Positions 48,916 through 57,800 of a DNA stretch of 64,000 nt are shown here, piece by piece. The DNA comes from Pauljensenia sp902373545 (GTDB lineage: Bacteria; Actinomycetota; Actinomycetes; Actinomycetales; Actinomycetaceae). The translations under genes were made by a program, and so were the position numbers. The notes below the pieces were generated by a model. The model did not search any database, was not told the origin of the DNA, and saw only the letters and a program-made list of their open reading frames with translations. The DNA is taken from assembly GCF_041432775.1 (NCBI RefSeq), contig NZ_JAPWAG010000002.1, forward strand, positions 1 through 64,000, in the 5' to 3' direction. Position 1 is the first letter of the stretch, and every line of letters begins with the position of its first letter.

Positions 48916-49743
48916 TCAGATGTCGTAGGTGACGCTCACCGGCGCGTGATCGGAGAAACGCTCCGCGTATTCGTCGGCGCGGCCGATCTCGAAGGAGCGC
49001 GCACGCTCCCCCAGCGCGGGCGTCGCGTACTGGTAGTCGATGCGCCAGCCCGCGTTGTTGACGAAGGCCTGCCCGCGCCACGACCACCACGAGTACGGGC
49101 CCTGCACGTCGCCGGCCAGGTCGCGCACGGTGTCGCGCCAGCCCTCCTCGACCCACTGGTTCAGGAAGACGATCTCCTCGTCGAGGACGCCGGCACGCTT
49201 GTTGTGGTTGGGCTTCCAGTTCTTGATATCAGCCTCGGAGCGCACGACGTTGAAGTCACCGCACACGAGCGAGGAGATGCCGCCGGCGGCCTCCTCGGCG
49301 ATGAGCTCGGCCATGCGGGCGCCGATGCGCGGCAGGTGCGCCATCTTGGCCTCCTGCTTGGGAGTGTCCTTCTCGCCCGAGTGGAAGTAGGCCGAAACGA
49401 CACGCACGGGGGTATCGCCGCCCTCGGGTCGCACGACAGCCTCGAGCCAGCGGCCCGAATCCACGTCAGTCTCGGCGTCGTCTAGGATCGGGCGGGGCTC
49501 GCCCTCCAGGCTCGCGCGGCCGCGTCGCACGGCCACGCCCACGCCCGCACGACCCTTGATACGACAGGGAACCCACACGCTGTCCCAGGCCTCGCCCATG
49601 ATCTCGCGGGAAATCTCCTCCGGTGCACGCACCTCCTGCATGAGCAGCACGTCCGTGTCGGAGGCCCCCAGCCAGTCCAGGAAGCCGCGCTTATGGGCGG
49701 CGCGAATACCGTTGAGGTTTACGGTGGTCACCGTCAGAGTCAT
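48916..49743 (-). CDS. xthA: Exodeoxyribonuclease III
   Basis: A 275-aa endonuclease/exonuclease/phosphatase fold enzyme of the Xth family for base-excision repair. Motifs: TTVNLNGIRAAHKRGFLDWL, DVLLMQEVRAPEE (metal Glu), VVSAYFHSGE (in place of the usual Y-x-PNG), LVCGDFNVVRSEADIKNW (catalytic Asp, Asn) and RIDYQYATPAL then RFSDHAPVSVTYDI (catalytic His). Complete. Standing alone; it ends 50 nt after the 26-nt repeats. Confidence 0.93.
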   Translation of the reverse strand: MTLTVTTVNLNGIRAAHKRGFLDWLGASDTDVLLMQEVRAPEEISREIMGEAWDSVWVPCRIKGRAGVGVAVRRGRASLEGEPRPILDDAETDVDSGRWLEAVVRPEGGDTPVRVVSAYFHSGEKDTPKQEAKMAHLPRIGARMAELIAEEAAGGISSLVCGDFNVVRSEADIKNWKPNHNKRAGVLDEEIVFLNQWVEEGWRDTVRDLAGDVQGPYSWWSWRGQAFVNNAGWRIDYQYATPALGERARSFEIGRADEYAERFSDHAPVSVTYDI

Positions 49744-49868
49744 CGTTTTCTCCTTAACAAGAGTTTTCTTCAGTCTAGATGAACGAGGAGGCGCGGCGAG
49801 GAATGGGTATCCTCACCGCGCCTCTCGCGCATTGTCGTCGCTCCGGGCGCAGCCGGCATGCGGATCGT

Positions 49869-50777
49869 TTACCGGGGGCCGAGGCCCGCCTGGCGTTCCG
49901 CTGCTTCAACGACGTTCGTGACCAGCAGGGCACGCGTCATCGGGCCAACTCCGCCCGGGTTGGGGCTGAGCCAGGACGCTACCTGGTCCACGCCGTCTGC
50001 GACGTCGCCCATGAGCCGAGCCTTGCCGTTCTCACCCCGCACGCGACTCACACCCACGTCCAGGACGACCGCACCGGGGGTCACCATATCGGGAGTAACG
50101 ATTCCGGCGGAACCAGCAGCCGCGACGATAACGTCCGCGCGGCGCACGTGATCTGCCAAATCAGCAGTGCCCGTATGGCAAATGTCGACCGTGGCGTTAA
50201 CTTCCTTGCGCATCATGAGTAGGCCAATGGATCGGCCCACCGTCACGCCTCGCCCAATGACGCACACATTCTGACCAGCCAGATCGATCCCGTGGCGCTC
50301 CACGAGTTCGATGACCGCGCGCGGCGTACAGGGCAGAGGCGAGTCGATGGGGCCGGAGCCACGAAGAACCAGGCGCCCGAGGTTCATCGGGTGCAGGCCG
50401 TCCGCGTCCTTGGCCGGATCGATACGTTCCAGGACAGCGTTCGCGTCGATGCCGCGGGGCAGGGGCAGCTGCACGATGTATCCAGTGCATGCCGGATCGC
50501 CGTTGAGCTGATCAATGGCGGCTTCCACCTGTTCCTGCGTCGCGTCGGCCGGCAGGTCCACGCGGATCGACTCAGCACCGATCTCGGCGCAGTCGCGGTG
50601 CTTGCCCGCGACGTAGGCGACAGACCCCGGGTCCTCGCCCACCAGGATCGTGCCGAGCCCGGGGACGACCCCGGCCTCGCGCAGTCGATCCACGCGCTCC
50701 TTGAGCTCGGCCTTGATCGCGGCGGCGGTCGCCGTCCCATCGAGAACCCGCGCGGGCCCCTCCCAGGGAGCCCTCAC
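49869..50777 (-). CDS. folD: Bifunctional methylenetetrahydrofolate dehydrogenase/cyclohydrolase
   Basis: A 302-aa FolD, interconverting methylene-, methenyl- and formyl-tetrahydrofolate with NADP. Motifs: YVAGKHRDCAEIGAESIRVD (catalytic Lys), GYIVQLPLPRGIDANAVLER, PAKDADGLHPMNLGRL, PCTPRAVIELVERHGIDLAG and VCVIGRGVTVGRSIGLLMMR (Rossmann). Its start overlaps the glyA stop by four bases (ATGA), so the two are coupled and both fall under the ZTP riboswitch. Confidence 0.96.
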   Translation of the reverse strand: MRAPWEGPARVLDGTATAAAIKAELKERVDRLREAGVVPGLGTILVGEDPGSVAYVAGKHRDCAEIGAESIRVDLPADATQEQVEAAIDQLNGDPACTGYIVQLPLPRGIDANAVLERIDPAKDADGLHPMNLGRLVLRGSGPIDSPLPCTPRAVIELVERHGIDLAGQNVCVIGRGVTVGRSIGLLMMRKEVNATVDICHTGTADLADHVRRADVIVAAAGSAGIVTPDMVTPGAVVLDVGVSRVRGENGKARLMGDVADGVDQVASWLSPNPGGVGPMTRALLVTNVVEAAERQAGLGPR

Positions 50778-52063
50778 TGCTCGAGCCCCGCGTACAGGGG
50801 ATGCTTATCCGTCAGCTTCTTGACGCGGGCGCGCAGCGCGTCCACCTCAACGTTTGCGCCGGAAGCTCCCTGAGCCAGGGTCGTGCCGATGATGTCGGCG
50901 ACCTCGGCGAAGTCCTCGGCGTCGAAGCCGCGCGAGGCCAGGGCGGGGGTGCCGATACGCAGGCCGGAGGTGACGGCCGGCGGACGCGGGTCGAAGGGGA
51001 CCGCGTTGCGGTTAACGGTGATGCCCACCTCGTGCAGCAGGTCCTCGGCCTGCTGGCCGTTGAGCTCGGAATCAACCAGGTCAACCAGGACCAGGTGCAC
51101 GTCCGTGCCGCCCGTGACCAGCTTGATGCCGGCGTTCTTGGCGTCGTCTGCGCCCAGGCGCTCGGCCAGAATCTGCGCGCCTTCGATCGTGCGGCGCTGA
51201 CGATCCTTGAACTCCTCGGTCTGCGCGACCTTCATGGCGATGGCCTTGGCGGCAATCGCGTGCATGAGGGGGCCGCCCTGCTGGCCGGGGAACACGGCGG
51301 TGTTGAGCTTCTTGCCCCACTGCTCGCCGCGCGAGGAGATGATCATGCCGGAACGAGGCCCGCCGAGGGTCTTGTGGACCGTCGTCGTCACGACGTCGGC
51401 GTGGGGGACCGGGTTGGGATGCAGGCCGGCAGCCACGAGGCCCGCGAAGTGGGCCATGTCCACCCACAGGGCGGCACCAACCTCGTCCGCAATGTCGCGG
51501 AAGGCCTGGAAGTCGAGGTGACGCGGGTAGGCGGACCAACCGGCGATGATGACCCGGGGACGCTCGGCCAGGGCGGCCTCGCGAACCTTCTCGGGCTCGA
51601 TGCGCATGGTCTCGCGATCGACCTCGTAGGCGACGGCCTTGTAGTTCTTGCCCGAGAAGTTCAGACGCATGCCGTGGGTGAGGTGACCGCCGTGAGCCAG
51701 CGACAGGCCCAGGATCGTGTCACCGACGTTCGCCATGGCCATGAGGGCAGCGGCGTTTGCCTGCGCACCAGCGTGGGGCTGAACGTTGACGTAGTCGCCG
51801 CCGAAGACCTGCTTCGCGCGCTCGATCGCGAGCGATTCGGCAACATCGACAAACTCGCAGCCACCGTAGTAGCGGCGGCCGGGGTAGCCCTCCGCGTACT
51901 TGTTCGTCAGAACGGAGCCCTGCGCCTGAAGCACAGCGCGCGGAACGAAATTCTCCGATGCAATCATCTCGAGGGTCTCGCGCTGGCGCCCCAGCTCGGC
52001 GTCCAGCACTGCCTGGATTTCGGGGTCCAGCTGCGCCAGTGTCATGTCGTTGAGGGAGTCCAT
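50774..52063 (-). CDS. glyA: Serine hydroxymethyltransferase
   Basis: A 429-aa PLP enzyme converting serine plus THF to glycine plus methylene-THF. Motifs: ASENFVPRAVLQAQGSVLTN, KYAEGYPGRRYYGGCEFVDV, LWVDMAHFAGLVAAGLHPNP and the PLP lysine in VVTTTVHKTLGGPRSGMI. ATG 52063 has CAGGAG 6 nt upstream; the longer reading runs into the riboswitch and is not used. Leads the glyA-folD operon, which together makes and interconverts one-carbon units. Confidence 0.97.
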   Translation of the reverse strand: MDSLNDMTLAQLDPEIQAVLDAELGRQRETLEMIASENFVPRAVLQAQGSVLTNKYAEGYPGRRYYGGCEFVDVAESLAIERAKQVFGGDYVNVQPHAGAQANAAALMAMANVGDTILGLSLAHGGHLTHGMRLNFSGKNYKAVAYEVDRETMRIEPEKVREAALAERPRVIIAGWSAYPRHLDFQAFRDIADEVGAALWVDMAHFAGLVAAGLHPNPVPHADVVTTTVHKTLGGPRSGMIISSRGEQWGKKLNTAVFPGQQGGPLMHAIAAKAIAMKVAQTEEFKDRQRRTIEGAQILAERLGADDAKNAGIKLVTGGTDVHLVLVDLVDSELNGQQAEDLLHEVGITVNRNAVPFDPRPPAVTSGLRIGTPALASRGFDAEDFAEVADIIGTTLAQGASGANVEVDALRARVKKLTDKHPLYAGLEQ

Positions 52064-52108
52064 GTGGTTCTCCTGTTGATCATTCGAATGTGATGTCCGC
52101 AACTTCAA

Positions 52109-52185
52109 GCCCAGGCGGGCGGCTCTCGATGCAGGCGCGCCGCTCCCCGGTGGTTCCCCACCTAATTCGCCAGTCACGACGCATG
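52109..52185 (-). promoter_or_regulatory. ZTP (pfl) riboswitch upstream of glyA-folD
   Basis: The minus strand shows all conserved blocks in order: GTCGTGACTGGCG (52183-52171), then GGGAACCACCGGGGAGCGG, a variable helix, and GCCGCCCGCCTGGGC. These define the ZTP/ZMP aptamer, including the pseudoknot partner CCGCCTGGGC. It senses ZTP, which accumulates when formyl-THF is short, and turns on one-carbon genes. It ends 45 nt before the glyA start. No terminator is seen between, so control of translation is the likelier mode. Confidence 0.92.
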
Positions 52186-52189
52186 TACA

Positions 52190-52195
52190 AGTCTA
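52190..52195 (-). promoter_or_regulatory. -10 element for glyA-folD
   Basis: TAGACT on the minus strand, about 7 nt before the riboswitch 5' end. No clear -35. Confidence 0.4.
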
Positions 52196-52321
52196 TCGTC
52201 CCACGATGACCTGCGCATTCTTCCAAGGTGTCAGACGACTACCACATGGTCACCCAGTCTGACAGGTCGAGCCGGACAAGATCACCGGTGCATGAAATCA
52301 CAGCCCAATTTCCCTTGTACT

Positions 52322-52372
52322 TAACCCTTTGGTTAGCAAATAAGTTAACCGTATGGATAGACTAGGGTTAAC
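52322..52372 (+). promoter_or_regulatory. Cluster of GGTTA/TAACC half-sites upstream of the sugar transferase
   Basis: TAACC-CTTT-GGTTA (52322-52335) is followed by GTTAACC and, 15 nt further, GGTTAAC (52344-52372), all perfect inverted repeats. TAGACT (52359-52364) within the second pair could be the -10, so a regulator would control the promoter. A further hairpin GGATATTTAC-CCA-GTAAATGTCC lies at 52399-52421 in the leader. Confidence 0.5.
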
Positions 52373-52495
52373 ACCTAACGGTGACTGAGGCGCTCACGGG
52401 ATATTTACCCAGTAAATGTCCTGAAGTTCGGGGGATTCACTCCTCTAACCGACCTACAGTATTTGAGTTTGAAGAAGTAGAAGGAAGACGCACAG

Positions 52496-53191
52496 ATGAC
52501 AACATTGACGAAGCCAACTGCACGCGCCGCATCGACGGCTCTCGCGTTCGAGCATGCGTCGAATTTCGCCGCGTCCGCCGACAACGCAATCAAGCGCATG
52601 TGCGACATTATCGCCTCGCTCATTGGCATTATCCTGCTGACGCCGGTGTGGATCATCGTCGCCGCAGCAGTGCGCCTGAACGATGGTGGCCCCGCTTTCT
52701 TCACCCAGGAGCGCGTGGGCCTCGATGGCACGACTTTTACCATGTTTAAGTTCCGCACGATGCGTGTTGACGCCGAGGCCATGAAGGATTCTCTGGCCGA
52801 GGCCAACGAGGCCGATGCCAGCGCCGGCAACTCGATCATGTTCAAGATGGCAAACGACCCGCGTATTACGCGTATCGGCTCCTTCCTGCGCAAGACGTCC
52901 ATTGACGAGCTGCCCCAGCTCTTCAACGTTCTGCGCGGTGATATGTCTCTCGTCGGCCCGCGCCCCCCGCTCCCCAGCGAGGTCGCGCAGTACGAGCCGC
53001 GCGTCATGGGCAAGTTCGCCGTCCGCCCGGGCATCACCGGCCTGTGGCAGATTTCGGGCCGTTCCAACCTCTCCTGGGATGAGACCGTCCACCTGGATCT
53101 GTCCTACGCCCAGCACCGTTCCCTCACGCTCGATGCGTGGATCATGCTGCAGACGGTTCCCGCTCTGCTGCGTTCCGAGGGAGCCTACTGA
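52496..53191 (+). CDS. Undecaprenyl-phosphate sugar phosphotransferase
   Basis: A 231-aa bacterial sugar transferase (WcaJ/RfbP-type, catalytic part only). One membrane hairpin (IIASLIGIILLTPVWIIVAA, about 40-60), then FFTQERVGLDGTTFTMFKFR TM, SFLRKTSIDELPQLFNVLRG, DMSLVGPRPPLPSEV and VRPGITGLWQISGRSNLSW. It moves a sugar phosphate onto the carrier lipid and starts exopolysaccharide or capsule repeat-unit synthesis. The long N-terminal membrane domain of full WcaJ is absent, as in the small PglC-like class. Stand-alone with its own leader and terminator. Confidence 0.92.
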   Translation: MTTLTKPTARAASTALAFEHASNFAASADNAIKRMCDIIASLIGIILLTPVWIIVAAAVRLNDGGPAFFTQERVGLDGTTFTMFKFRTMRVDAEAMKDSLAEANEADASAGNSIMFKMANDPRITRIGSFLRKTSIDELPQLFNVLRGDMSLVGPRPPLPSEVAQYEPRVMGKFAVRPGITGLWQISGRSNLSWDETVHLDLSYAQHRSLTLDAWIMLQTVPALLRSEGAY

Positions 53192-53215
53192 TTCTTTCTG
53201 CGTGTGTGTGATTGG

Positions 53216-53247
53216 GTGAGGCCCGAGCCGAGAGGCTCGGGCCTCAC
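53216..53247 (+). terminator. Terminator of the sugar transferase gene
   Basis: GTGAGGCCCGAGC and GCTCGGGCCTCAC, 13 bp perfect, loop CGAGAG, followed by CCTTTTG. Confidence 0.85.
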
Positions 53248-54012
53248 CCTTTTGCCAATTGTGCAGGCTACGCACAGAGATGTCCCGCAAGGCCTGGAAG
53301 CGCCCATGAGACACGCGCAGGCCTCGTAGCGACCGCAGGGGCAGTCCGCACGCCAGAGCTTCTCTGCCCCTACGAGGGCCTCAGGGAGCATGAAGAAACC
53401 CCCTAGGCGCCTTCAACAGCCCTCAGAGCACTCCCCGTGGCCCACTGGGATTCCTTCCCAGTTAGCACCCCCTCAGGCGGGTTGCAGAGGCGAAGCACTC
53501 CCACTTTTCCCCGGCCCCATCGGAATGCAACACGAATGGATAATTGCCGCGTGCATGCTAGATTGGCGCTACCGGCGACTTTACGAATGCTTGACACAGT
53601 TGCTGACTGACGGGTTCCCGAACGCGTCGTGACGACACTGTCAATACCCCACTAACCGTTGTTGCGTACCTAACAGGAGCGTCAGAAGTAGTGTCACGGG
53701 CCTCGCCTGAGACTCACCTCGTGCTCGCCGTTTCACGGTGTGACGTCAGCGTTTGAGCACGCACTCGACAGTATAGTTTCGCGCTGATTTCGCGCGTCAC
53801 TGTGTCTCCTGACGAGGCACACGTGCTCTGTTGCTCCCTGGACTTCGAACAGCTGTTAGCCCCATCGGCGCGGCCACTCGGGCACGCACCGTCCGTACCG
53901 GTGCGCGAGACGCCGAGCCGAGTAGTAACGACACAAACCGGCCACACTCCCCACTCCCCCGGTCTCGCAGGCAGCTCACCCCCAGGCTCGTGCGCACCCC
54001 ACGGATACGGCA
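53248..54012. other. 765-bp non-coding gap between convergent genes
   Basis: No credible ORF on either strand. An imperfect long hairpin lies at 53319-53381 (AGGCCTCGTA with TACGAGG-g-CCT, and an inner GGGGCA with TGCCCC). The rest shows no clear pattern. Confidence 0.5.
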
Positions 54013-54047
54013 AGGCGGGCCAGACCCTCACAGGGTCTGGCCCGCCT
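54013..54047 (-). terminator. Terminator of the WecG-type gene
   Basis: AGGCGGGCCAGACCCT and AGGGTCTGGCCCGCCT, 16 bp perfect, loop CAC, 29 nt after the stop codon. Confidence 0.8.
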
Positions 54048-54075
54048 GTCGCAAGCAGTGCTTAGAGCACGCCGA

Positions 54076-54861
54076 TCACACCGACGCGTCCCTCTTATCC
54101 ACGACGAGGCCGAGCTCGTCGAAGGTTCCCATGGCCTCGAGACGACGAATCAGCTCGGGCCAGTGCGCGATGAAGTCCAGGGCTTCGACCGTATAGCGCT
54201 TGGTGAGACGCTTGGGCTCGTGCGCGATGCGCCAGGCCCATCCCAGGCGGGCGGCGTGCACCCAGTCGGGGAAGTAGTCGTCGGCAGCCTTGGCGTACTG
54301 GTCGATCCATCCGCCCGCCGTGCACACGGACGCCTCGGGCACGAGCCCGAGTGCGACCGAGGCGACGACCTCCTGCAAGCCAGCGCCCAGGCCCACGATC
54401 ACGAGCCGGGGCTCGAAGTCCGCCAGTACGGAAGGCTGCGCCTTGAAGCGGCGCAGTCCGTCGTAACCGTCGATGACCTGGACGTCGAAACGCTCCAGGC
54501 GCCGCGCTGCCGCCTCGCCGGCCTCGGGAACGGCACCGATCAGGGTGATTCGAGTGCCGTCGTCAAGGCGAGAGAAGACGTGGGGCAGGACAAGGTCCGC
54601 CGACGTGCGAGCCACTTCGTGTCCGGCTGCGCGCAGTCGCATCTGCAGGAGCGTGCCGTCGAAGCCGACGGTGTTCATGCGCGCCAACGCACGGAAGTCA
54701 GCGTGCAGCAGCGACCAGTGGTTGAGCCACGTGGTGGCGTGCCCACGGGTGAGCACGCGCTGCGCCATCAGGTCGAAGGCGGGATCGGCGGCGCTGGGGC
54801 CGACCGCGCCGACGGCCTCGCTCTGGTCGAGGCCGCCAGCGTTGGGCGACTGGAGAGTCAT
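54076..54861 (-). CDS. WecG/TagA/CpsF family glycosyltransferase
   Basis: A 261-aa GT26-type enzyme. Family features: MNTVGFDGTLLQMRL (start of the fold), TRITLIGAVPEAGEAAARRL, VIDGYDG, PRLVIVGLGAGLQEVVASVA, ASVCTAGGWIDQYA and LGWAWRIAHEPKRLTKRY. Members add N-acetylmannosaminuronic acid, N-acetylmannosamine or glucose to lipid-linked sugars for ECA, teichoic acids or capsules. It immediately follows the fibrinogen-like gene (5 nt), so both are co-transcribed. Donor sugar unknown. Confidence 0.88.
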   Translation of the reverse strand: MTLQSPNAGGLDQSEAVGAVGPSAADPAFDLMAQRVLTRGHATTWLNHWSLLHADFRALARMNTVGFDGTLLQMRLRAAGHEVARTSADLVLPHVFSRLDDGTRITLIGAVPEAGEAAARRLERFDVQVIDGYDGLRRFKAQPSVLADFEPRLVIVGLGAGLQEVVASVALGLVPEASVCTAGGWIDQYAKAADDYFPDWVHAARLGWAWRIAHEPKRLTKRYTVEALDFIAHWPELIRRLEAMGTFDELGLVVDKRDASV

Positions 54862-54866
54862 GTCGA

Positions 54867-57800
54867 TTACCTCAGCAGGCTTGCTTTGAGATCGAAGGAA
54901 ACGGACACAGCTCCAGCGTAGTTCGCGTGCTCTTCGACCGCGATGCGATTGACACCATCTTTCAGAAGATCACGCGGAACGGTGATGGTCTGGAGGTTGT
55001 TCTTGGCCGTGCCCAGCGAGACGTTGGACTTGGCGTTCGTGTTCGGGGTGATGGTTCCTTCCGGCATGTTGATGCGCTTGACTTCGGTTCCGTTGATGTA
55101 GACAACGGCTCCGTCATCGGAACGGACGGTGAGCGTGAGCTCGAAGTCGGCGCTGATGGTACCCAGGTTCACGTCGCGGGCGAAGTACGTCGTGATGGGT
55201 CGGTCGGCCTTCTCCATGACGAAGGGGGTACCGGCGTCGCGGTCGCCCCAGCCGAGCGGGCTGGCGCCGTGCTTCCACTGTGCCAGGTTCGCGGTGGAGT
55301 TCCACTTGGCGTCGGGGGCTTCCTTGGAGACCCAGTAGTTCCAGTACTCCCCGGTGGGCATGAACTCGCCGAAGTTGACGCCGGAGACGTCCAGGACCTC
55401 AAGCGGCTTGTCCGGGTCAGGAGTGATCGGCTTGTCCGGGTCGGGCTGGGGCTGCGGCTCGGGTTCCGGCTGGGGCTGCGGCTCGGGTTCGGGCACGTCG
55501 CCCTTTGCCACGGTCCGAACGGTTCCATCGATGGTCATCGAGGCCGTGGAGCGGTAGTTCAGGTGGGTTTCGACGGCCAGCGTGTTGGTGCCGGCAACGA
55601 GCTGGGACGCGGGGACGAAGACCAGCTGTCGGTCGGCGCGGGCGGACGCGGTCGTCGCCGCGGCGGACGCGTAGGTGCCGGCGGTGACGGTGCCCTCGCT
55701 CATGCGCTGGCGCACAACCTCGGTGCCGTTGACGTAGACCACGGCGCCGTCGTCGGCCGTCACGGAGACGTTGATGCCGCCGATTGCGGTGGGGTCAGCG
55801 ACCGTGAAGTTGGTGCGCGCGTAGGTGGTCAGCGGGCGGGTCTTGGGCGTGCCGGGCTTGAGGGTGGTGCCCAGGTCGGGGGCACCGTAGCCGATGGGGG
55901 CGGTGCCGCGGCTCCAGGAGGAGTCGTCGTACGAGGTCTGGGCCCAGTCCTGCGCGACCGCATCGTTGGACCAGTGGTACGCCCAGGTGGCGTCGTCCTC
56001 GACGAGGATGGTGGCGTCGTCGGGCTTGGCGGGCTGGCCGTTGGCATCGACCGTGTAGGCGTGGGTCGTGGCGCCGACCAGGCCGTCGGAGGCGACGGCG
56101 CGAACGAAGAAGCGGTTGTTGCCGCCCAGGGGCACGGTGACGGACGTCGAGGTCGTGGTGGCGATCGTGCGATCGTCGCGCAGGATCTGGTACGAGTCGG
56201 CACCCGGTACGGAGGACCACTTGAGGGTCACCTGCTGGGAGTTGCCGTCGGAGGCGCGCAGGTTGGCGGGCACGGCGGGGGCGGTGGCGTTACGGGCGGG
56301 CATGCGCACCCAGCCGCCGGACCACTGGCCGGCCGTCTTGGACGTGAAGGAGAAGTTGAAGTCGCCGCCGGCCCACAGGGCGCCGTCGTCTCCCATTTCG
56401 AGGGCCCACGCACCGGTGGAGCGCAGGGAGGACAGTCGGTAGGGGGTCCATCCGAGCTGACGACCGGTGGCCTGGTCCCATCCGCCTACCCACTGGATTT
56501 CGTCGGCGCGGGTCCAGGTGTTGCCCAGGGCCAGGTACTGGTAGGCGTCCTGGAAGGTGTAGTCCGAGCAGTGGCAGGAGCCGTAAATGACGCCTGTCGC
56601 GGAGGCCGTCGTGGCCTGCAGGTCGCCGCCGTTTTGCATGGTGATAGACCCGGAGGTGCGGCTCATGTCGGAGGTGTTGTAGCCGAACAGCGAGTGCTGC
56701 GAGCCGCCGAAGTAGGCGCGCCCGTTACCAACGGTGACGGCCTGCTGGTACTTGCCGATGAAGTAGGAGTGGCGGAAGGACCAGGACTGGTCGAGCGTGG
56801 CACCCGCGGACGTCTCAACGCGGGCGGCGTTCTCGGCGACGCGATCGTGGATGCGCGTGAAGAATCCGGCTGCGTAGAAGTAGGTGTCGGCCTCGTCGAC
56901 GTCGATATCGGCGACGGTGCCGTTGAACTCGGGGTTCCAGGAGCGGTCGGGTGTGCCGGTCAGGTCAAGGCGCCCGGCGTTACGGGCGTAGACGGAGGAA
57001 ACGCCGTTGCCCGACAGGTGAGTGAAGGCACCGGCCAGGTAAATGCGTCCGTCGATCACCTTCGCGGACTTCACGCTGACGCGCCCGCCGTTGCCATTGC
57101 GTACCTGAAGGTTCCACGAGGGGTCGATCTGCCCGGTCGCGGGGTCGATGAGGACGGTGCCCACGCGGGTTTCGCCGTTGACCTTGGTGAAGTCACCGAC
57201 GGCGAGGAGCTTGCCGCTGGGCAGCTCCACGAGGTCCTTGACCTGGTTATTGAAGTCGAAGGTCTGGCCGGTCCAGTCACCCGTCACGGCGTCGAAGGCG
57301 GCCAGGCCGCGAGAGGTGATCTCTTGGCCGTTCTTGCCCTTTTGCACGCCGGTGAAGTTGCCACCCACGTACATGGTCGAGCCGATCTGTTCGAAGGCCT
57401 GCACCTGGATGCTGCCCTCCTGGATCGAGCCGTTGAGGTTGCCGGTCACGCCCCAGGTCGTGGGGGTGGCGAATTCAGACACCGAGGCCTTCTGGGTTTC
57501 GGCGGCCAGACCGCCGTCACTGATGGCGCGGAAGGAAGAGTCCGTGGAGCGCAGCTCGGGGCGGACGTAGACCTCCGCGTAGGGGTTGATGATCGACCCG
57601 TTGCGGTGGAAGTAGGAGGTCGAGGAGGAAGTGTCGTACCACGAGGAGGCGAGGGGGCCGTAGCCGAAGCCCATCGTGTATTGGTTCTGAGGGGAGGCCG
57701 TCAGGTTGACGTATCCCCAGCCGGCGTTGGTGCCGAAGCCGGACCAGACGATGCCGCCGTTAACCCACCACTCCCGGTTGAACTTGACGTTGACGGGGTG

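Noticed and set aside
48551..48928. Protein read through the third 105-nt element
   Set aside because: The same frame has a stop in copy 1, the reading continues through 26-nt tandem repeats, and there is no ribosome binding site. It is best read as non-coding.
53403..53632. Short ORFs in the gap 53.25-54.01 kb
   Set aside because: Below 85 codons, no ribosome binding site, no recognisable composition or motif, on both strands at once.
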